Assembly (NCBI GenBank): GCA_934511335.1
Contig: CAKSWL010000152.1
Location: forward strand, 1 to 5,801
Length of the DNA stretch: 5,801 nt
Direction of reading: 5' to 3'
DNA from: an uncultured Cloacibacillus sp.
GTDB lineage: Bacteria; Synergistota; Synergistia; Synergistales; Synergistaceae
Below the pieces are notes generated by a model. It saw nothing but the letters and a program-made list of their open reading frames with translations, searched no databases and was not told the DNA's origin. Position numbers and translations under genes: made by a program. This document shows, piece after piece, positions 4,643 through 5,801 of this stretch; within the stretch, counting starts at the first letter, position 1, and every line of letters begins with the position of its first letter.

Positions 4643-5473
4643 ATGATTCAAGAAAGACAATTCACGCTCAAAGGCGCGGAGTTCAGCTATCCGAATGCCT
4701 CTGAAAAGATACTCAAGGGTATCGATTTGGAAATCCGCGCCGGTGAGTGGGTTGCGCTTCTTGGTTCAAACGGTTCCGGAAAATCCACGCTCTTAAAACT
4801 TTTAAGCGCCCTGCTGATTCCAACGCAGGGCCTTTGTTTTGTGGGGGAAAAGAACACCGCCTACGCCGCTGGCGGCGAACTGCGCGGCGTGACGGCGATC
4901 GTCTTCCAGAACCCGGAGGACCAGATCGTGGCCGCCACCGTAGAAGAAGAGGTCGCCTTCGGTCCGGAAAACCTCGGCTGTCCGCGGGAGGATATCTGCG
5001 CGCGGGTAAGTGAGGCGCTTGAGGCTGTGGGGCTGACAGAAAGAAGAGAGAGTCTCGTGGCATCCCTGTCCGGCGGGCAGAAACAGCGGCTCGCTCTCGC
5101 CGGCGCGCTGGCGATGCATCCGCAAGCGATACTGCTCGACGAGGCGATGTCGATGCTCGACCCGCAGTCGCGCCGCGATTTCACCAGTATAATCGCGGCG
5201 GAGCATGGGCGCGGCCGGACTATCGTGGAGGTTACCCACCGGCTTGATGAAATAAGGGGCGCAGACAGGGTGGTCGTCCTTGAGGAAGGGCGGATTTCGC
5301 TGGATGTGCCCACAAAAGATTTTTTTAAAAAAAGTGAAGAAGAGCTTCGCGCGATGAACCTCAGCAAACCGCCCTTGGACAGGCTCGCCGAATATTTGAC
5401 GAACGACGGGCTCATCCCCGCGGACACCGAGGTCTCAGTTGAAAGCATCGGAGAGATGCTGCTATGCCGCTGA
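4643..5473 (+). CDS. ecfA1: ECF transporter ATPase subunit EcfA1 (CbiO-like)
   Basis: This is one of the two ABC-type ATPases which, with the membrane protein EcfT, power the shared energy-coupling module used by many vitamin- and metal-binding S components. It acts on the cytoplasmic face of the membrane. The 276-residue protein carries Walker A GSNGSGKST (41-49), Q-loop FQNPEDQIVAATVEEEVAFGPENLG (88-112, an EcfA1 hallmark), signature LSGGQKQR (142-149), Walker B ILLDEA with Glu167, D-loop SMLDP (170-174) and H-loop His199. Met169 stands where Thr is common. The stretch between Walker A and the Q-loop (about 64-83) looks unlike the usual GxVxVDG pattern. The start has no convincing Shine-Dalgarno sequence and probably relies on coupling to rplQ. 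The gene holds a terminator-like hairpin (4808-4840) and a T7A7 run (5320-5333). It overlaps ecfA2 by 10 bases. The substrate is not defined by this gene. Confidence 0.93.
   Translation: MIQERQFTLKGAEFSYPNASEKILKGIDLEIRAGEWVALLGSNGSGKSTLLKLLSALLIPTQGLCFVGEKNTAYAAGGELRGVTAIVFQNPEDQIVAATVEEEVAFGPENLGCPREDICARVSEALEAVGLTERRESLVASLSGGQKQRLALAGALAMHPQAILLDEAMSMLDPQSRRDFTSIIAAEHGRGRTIVEVTHRLDEIRGADRVVVLEEGRISLDVPTKDFFKKSEEELRAMNLSKPPLDRLAEYLTNDGLIPADTEVSVESIGEMLLCR
4808..4840 (+). terminator. Possible intragenic terminator or attenuator in ecfA1
   Basis: GCCCTGC (4808-4814) and GCAGGGC (4825-4831) form a perfect 7-bp GC-rich stem with a 10-base loop, followed at once by CTTTGTTTT. This resembles an intrinsic terminator, but it lies within coding sequence for residues 56-66 of EcfA1. 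It comes about 170 bases after the last ribosomal-protein gene. The T-run is interrupted by a G and the loop is large, so efficiency is uncertain. Confidence 0.35.
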
Positions 5474-5801
5474 TAGTAAAAGAACTCAGCTATACCTATA
5501 ACAAGGGGCTGCCGACGGAGCACCCGGCGCTGTACGGCGTCTCTTTTGAGGCCTACGGAGGGGAGATAATCTCCATTCTCGGCCATACGGGAAGCGGAAA
5601 ATCGACGCTCGCGCAGCACCTGAACGCCCTGATGATACCCCAGCATGGCACGGTGCTCGTGGACGGCATTGATACCTCTTCCGGCGCTGCCGCGGCCCGT
5701 GAGGCGCGGCGGAAGGTCGGATTGGTATTCCAATATCCGGAAGAACAGATATTTGCTGAGACGGTGGCGGAGGAGATCGCCTTCGCGCCGCGGAACTGGG
5801 G
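5464..5801 (+). CDS. ecfA2: ECF transporter ATPase subunit EcfA2, N-terminal part (cut by window end)
   Basis: This is the second ATPase of the ECF energy-coupling module, expected to pair with EcfA1 and bind EcfT. The window shows 112 residues starting MPLIVKELSYTYNKG. The P-loop GHTGSGKST (40-48) and the Q-loop FQYPEEQIFAETVAEEIAFAPRNWG (89 onward) are visible; the FQYPEEQ form is the EcfA2 hallmark, distinct from FQNPEDQ in the gene before it. The signature, Walker B and H-loop lie beyond the window, so completeness cannot be judged. The ATG overlaps the end of ecfA1 by 10 bases, with GGAG at 5450-5453, 10 bases upstream, implying translational coupling and matched dosage of the two ATPases. 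ecfT would be expected next, and often truA after it. Confidence 0.93.
   Translation, partial: MPLIVKELSYTYNKGLPTEHPALYGVSFEAYGGEIISILGHTGSGKSTLAQHLNALMIPQHGTVLVDGIDTSSGAAAAREARRKVGLVFQYPEEQIFAETVAEEIAFAPRNW

Noticed and set aside
4861..5733. Open frame of 290 codons on the - strand opposite ecfA1 and ecfA2
   Set aside because: It is a Ser/Arg-rich low-complexity translation that mirrors the codon bias of the ATPase genes, with no plausible domain.
1..5801. A previously undescribed system hidden in the window
   Set aside because: Nearly every base is explained by well-known conserved genes in a familiar order; I found no unfamiliar gene cluster, repeat array or mobile element.

Overview
This window is a compact, single-strand stretch of the bacterial spc/alpha ribosomal-protein locus running into ECF-transporter ATPase genes. 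In order on the + strand it holds: adk (3' end only), map, a small KOW-domain RNA-binding protein gene, infA, rpmJ, rpsM, rpsK, rpsD, rpoA, rplQ, ecfA1 and ecfA2 (5' part only). I see no gene on the - strand, no tRNA or rRNA, no CRISPR array and no mobile element. The largest gap between genes is 52 bases (1555-1606). Several neighbouring genes overlap, so the whole block is probably co-transcribed.

Organism: the order adk-map-KOW-infA-rpmJ-rpsM-rpsK-rpsD-rpoA-rplQ-ecfA1-ecfA2 is the Firmicutes-style arrangement and is shared by some related deep lineages. The GC-rich codon choice and the flavour of the L17, S4 and RpoA proteins make me lean to Synergistota (a Cloacibacillus/Synergistes-like anaerobe). 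This is recollection-based inference, not demonstrated here. Zinc-binding forms of L36 and S4 are present, as is a zinc-type adenylate kinase lid.

Layout. Positions 1-1019: nucleotide balance (adenylate kinase) and N-terminal methionine removal (methionine aminopeptidase). Positions 1010-1554: the KOW protein, overlapping map by 10 bases and infA by 19 bases, then IF-1. Positions 1607-3185: ribosomal proteins L36, S13, S11 and S4. Positions 3209-4639: RNA polymerase alpha and L17. Positions 4643-5801: the paired ATPases that energise vitamin and metal uptake through ECF transporters. The ecfT gene would be expected just beyond the window. Together the genes couple ribosome assembly, translation initiation, nascent-protein maturation and transcription, with a transport module on the tail of the operon.

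The window is mostly ordinary, and I do not claim a new system. The points most worth a second look are: a terminator-like hairpin followed by a T-rich run inside the 5' part of ecfA1; a strong hairpin early in rpoA; an RpoA with a long linker, an acidic tail and an isoleucine where E. coli has the DNA-contacting Lys298; Shine-Dalgarno sequences built into the last codons of rpmJ and rpoA; and a 12-codon open frame whose stop overlaps the rpmJ start.
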